The position numbers were made by a program, and so were the translations under genes. A model generated the notes under the pieces. That model saw nothing but the letters and a program-made list of their open reading frames with translations, was not told where the DNA came from and made no database searches. A stretch of 64,000 nucleotides of DNA from positions 6,820 to 70,819 of the forward strand of contig NZ_JAFFPR010000023.1 of assembly GCF_016918735.1 (NCBI RefSeq). Reading direction: 5' to 3'. This DNA comes from Leptospira abararensis (lineage in GTDB: Bacteria > Spirochaetota > Leptospiria > Leptospirales > Leptospiraceae). Positions 62,157-64,000 of the stretch are shown here, in pieces; the stretch's first letter is position 1; the number at the start of each line of letters is the position of its first letter.

Positions 62157-64000
62157 ATGTCAAAATCTAACCAACCACCCATCCTTCCGCCACTCGGCCC
62201 ACAGGCCCAAGGTATGTATGACCCTGCCATGGACAAAGATTCCTGTGGTGTTGGTTTTATCGCAAATTATAAAGGCAAACGCTCGCGAGACATCGTAGAC
62301 AAAGGGATTCGCCTGATGTGTAACCTCGAACACCGAGGGGCCGAAGGAGCTGATCCGAAAACCGGTGACGGTGCTGGGATCATGATCAACATTCCAGATG
62401 CATTTTTTAGAAAGAATCTTCCCTTCACTCTCCCGAAAGAAGGCGATTATGCCGTAGGATTTCTTTTCCTACCGCAAAACACAGAAGTAAGGACTGCTGT
62501 CGAAAACGTGATTGAAAAGATCATTGTTGATGAAGGGGAAGAATTCCTTGGATTCCGAGATGTTCCGGTGAACAAAGAATATGCGGGTGTGGTTGCGTCC
62601 AAAACGATTCCTGTATTCAAACAAGTGTTTATTGGTAAAAAATCCAAAAAACTAAAAACCTCTGACGACTTCGAAAGAAAACTATTCCTCATCCGCCGCC
62701 TCATAGACAGACGAATCCGCTCGGAAATGAAACTGGATCGTTCTCAGTACTACGTTCCGAGTTTTTCGTCACGTACGATTGTTTACAAAGGGATGTTACT
62801 TGGGGACCAAGTTAAAAAATTCTATGAAGATTTAAAATCTCCAGATTTGACTTCTGCTTTTTGTTTAACACATACAAGGTTTTCGACTAACACCTTCCCT
62901 ACTTGGGATTTGGCTCACCCTTACCGCCAAATCGCCCATAACGGAGAAATCAACACACTTCGTGGGAATATGAACTGGATGGCGGCTCGCCAAATGGTGA
63001 TGCAATCTCCACTTTATGGGGATGAACTTCGTCGTATGCTTCCGATTGTTATGGAAGGCCAGTCTGATACAGCAACCTTCGATACGGTTCTGGAACTACT
63101 CGTAATGGGAGGCAGATCTTTACCTCACTCGGTTATGATGATGATTCCAGAAGCATGGTCTAAAAACAAAGCCATGGATGCCGACAGACGCGCGTTCTAC
63201 GAATACCATGCCACTTTTATGGAACCTTGGGATGGACCTGCTGCCATCGCCTTTACTGATGGCCGCATCATTGGTGCCACATTAGACAGAAATGGACTCC
63301 GCCCCGCACGATTCATTGTAACTAAAGATGATGAAGTGATCATGTCTTCAGAAGCAGGAGTTCTTAACCTCCCTCCAGAAGAAGTTTTAGTCCAAGACCG
63401 TCTTCGTCCAGGACGTATGCTCCTTATCGATATGGAAAAAGGCCAAATCCTAGATGATGAAGAGATCAAAAAACAAATCGCTACTCAAAAGCCATACCGC
63501 AAATGGGTAGAAGACAATATGATTCGTTTGGGATCATTGCCTGATCCAGAGAACGTAAAACAGCCGCAACACGAAACTATTCTAGAACGCCAAAGAGCCT
63601 TTGGATACACTCACGAAGATGTATTCACCATCATCAAACCGATGGGAGTTTCTGGAGAAGAACCCATCGGCTCTATGGGTGTGGATTCCTCTCTAGCAGT
63701 GCTCAGTGAAAAACCACAACCCCTATTCCGTTACTTCAAACAAAACTTTGCCCAAGTAACGAACCCTCCCATCGATCCAATCCGTGAAGAGTTGGTGATG
63801 GAACTGACCACTTACATTGGACCTGAAGGAAACTTACTCTCCGAAGAACCAGAACACGCACACCGTTTGGAATTGGAACATCCCATCCTCACAAACGAAG
63901 ATTTTGAAAAAATCAAACAAATCAGCGAAGGTCATTTCAAAGCCAAAACCTTTGCCATCCTTTTTGATCCATCCAAAAAACATGATATGAGAAACTCACT
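62157..64000 (+). CDS. gltB: Glutamate synthase large subunit, 3' partial
   Basis: The first ~614 residues are visible and the frame is open to the window end; full length is about 1500. A GAGTAGGG ribosome site precedes the ATG. The N-terminal propeptide of 29 residues is followed by the nucleophile Cys30 in DSCGVGF (class II glutamine amidotransferase). Other GATase motifs are EHRGAEGADPKTGDGAG (quoted: HRGAEGAD) and HNGEINT. It makes glutamate from glutamine and 2-oxoglutarate. Upstream are an ACAGTA repeat and a TTGGA/TCCAA palindrome, possible control sites. Confidence 0.95.
   Translation, partial: MSKSNQPPILPPLGPQAQGMYDPAMDKDSCGVGFIANYKGKRSRDIVDKGIRLMCNLEHRGAEGADPKTGDGAGIMINIPDAFFRKNLPFTLPKEGDYAVGFLFLPQNTEVRTAVENVIEKIIVDEGEEFLGFRDVPVNKEYAGVVASKTIPVFKQVFIGKKSKKLKTSDDFERKLFLIRRLIDRRIRSEMKLDRSQYYVPSFSSRTIVYKGMLLGDQVKKFYEDLKSPDLTSAFCLTHTRFSTNTFPTWDLAHPYRQIAHNGEINTLRGNMNWMAARQMVMQSPLYGDELRRMLPIVMEGQSDTATFDTVLELLVMGGRSLPHSVMMMIPEAWSKNKAMDADRRAFYEYHATFMEPWDGPAAIAFTDGRIIGATLDRNGLRPARFIVTKDDEVIMSSEAGVLNLPPEEVLVQDRLRPGRMLLIDMEKGQILDDEEIKKQIATQKPYRKWVEDNMIRLGSLPDPENVKQPQHETILERQRAFGYTHEDVFTIIKPMGVSGEEPIGSMGVDSSLAVLSEKPQPLFRYFKQNFAQVTNPPIDPIREELVMELTTYIGPEGNLLSEEPEHAHRLELEHPILTNEDFEKIKQISEGHFKAKTFAILFDPSKKHDMRNS

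Overview
The window looks like chromosome from a Leptospira species, most likely one of the saprophytic (L. biflexa-like) group. This rests on AT-rich DNA with no codon-use breaks that I noticed by eye, relaxed lipoprotein boxes, a DUF1574 protein, Leptospira-type hypothetical lipoproteins, and a mixed house-keeping gene set. The species is an inference. I found no tRNA, rRNA, CRISPR array, prophage or intact insertion sequence.

Layout. 1-3435: the end of a FlaA1/CapD-type nucleotide-sugar dehydratase, translationally coupled to a small unknown protein and a permease. 3521-5039: htpX and apt, separated by a terminator. 5080-9176: a membrane protein with an RsbW-like ATPase domain, divergent from an HtrA-type protease and its apparently inactive paralogue. 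9173-15854: a minus-strand glycan-assembly operon (nucleotidyltransferase/GT2 fusion, epimerase, GT2, two membrane proteins). 15849-19336: an M30-like metallopeptidase, a DUF1574 protein and small proteins. 19439-27350: eight tightly packed minus-strand genes running speE, OMP, lipoprotein, HExxH lipoprotein, pyrF, FAD oxidoreductase, DUF1365, cfa.

27491-33054 is the most accessory-like stretch. It holds a DUF302 gene behind a CsoR/CstR-like palindrome, a structured intergenic element, a small lipoprotein, a monooxygenase/ECF-sigma pair behind a hairpin leader, and a chain of unknown envelope genes ending in a truncated GDSL-type gene. 33175-36040: a DMT transporter, a DUF2505-like protein, a ferritin-like protein with a histone-H1-like tail, and YhhN. 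36106-41579: the methylmalonyl-CoA mutase locus with its MeaB chaperone. 41580-42044 is non-coding with a 24-bp repeat. 42045-49494: a NarL-type two-component pair, a PilZ protein, an RND pump and a GT39-like protein.

49618-53343: ExbB, TonB and a papain-fold/fibronectin-III protein whose catalytic residues are replaced. 53363-54503: a thioesterase and TetR regulator around a perfect 22-bp inverted repeat. 54493-64000: UDP-glucose pyrophosphorylase, a lipase-like protein lacking its serine and carrying a Lys-rich tail, a copper-storage-type protein, TraB, CheD, HDOD, a shikimate-kinase-like protein and the start of gltB.

A recurring theme is enzyme folds without key catalytic residues: the HtrA paralogue, the papain-like protein, the lipase-like protein, and an epimerase with Leu at the usual Tyr. 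The best candidates for something new are the ExbB-TonB-pseudopeptidase operon and the HtrA/pseudo-HtrA pair facing a membrane-bound anti-sigma-like ATPase.
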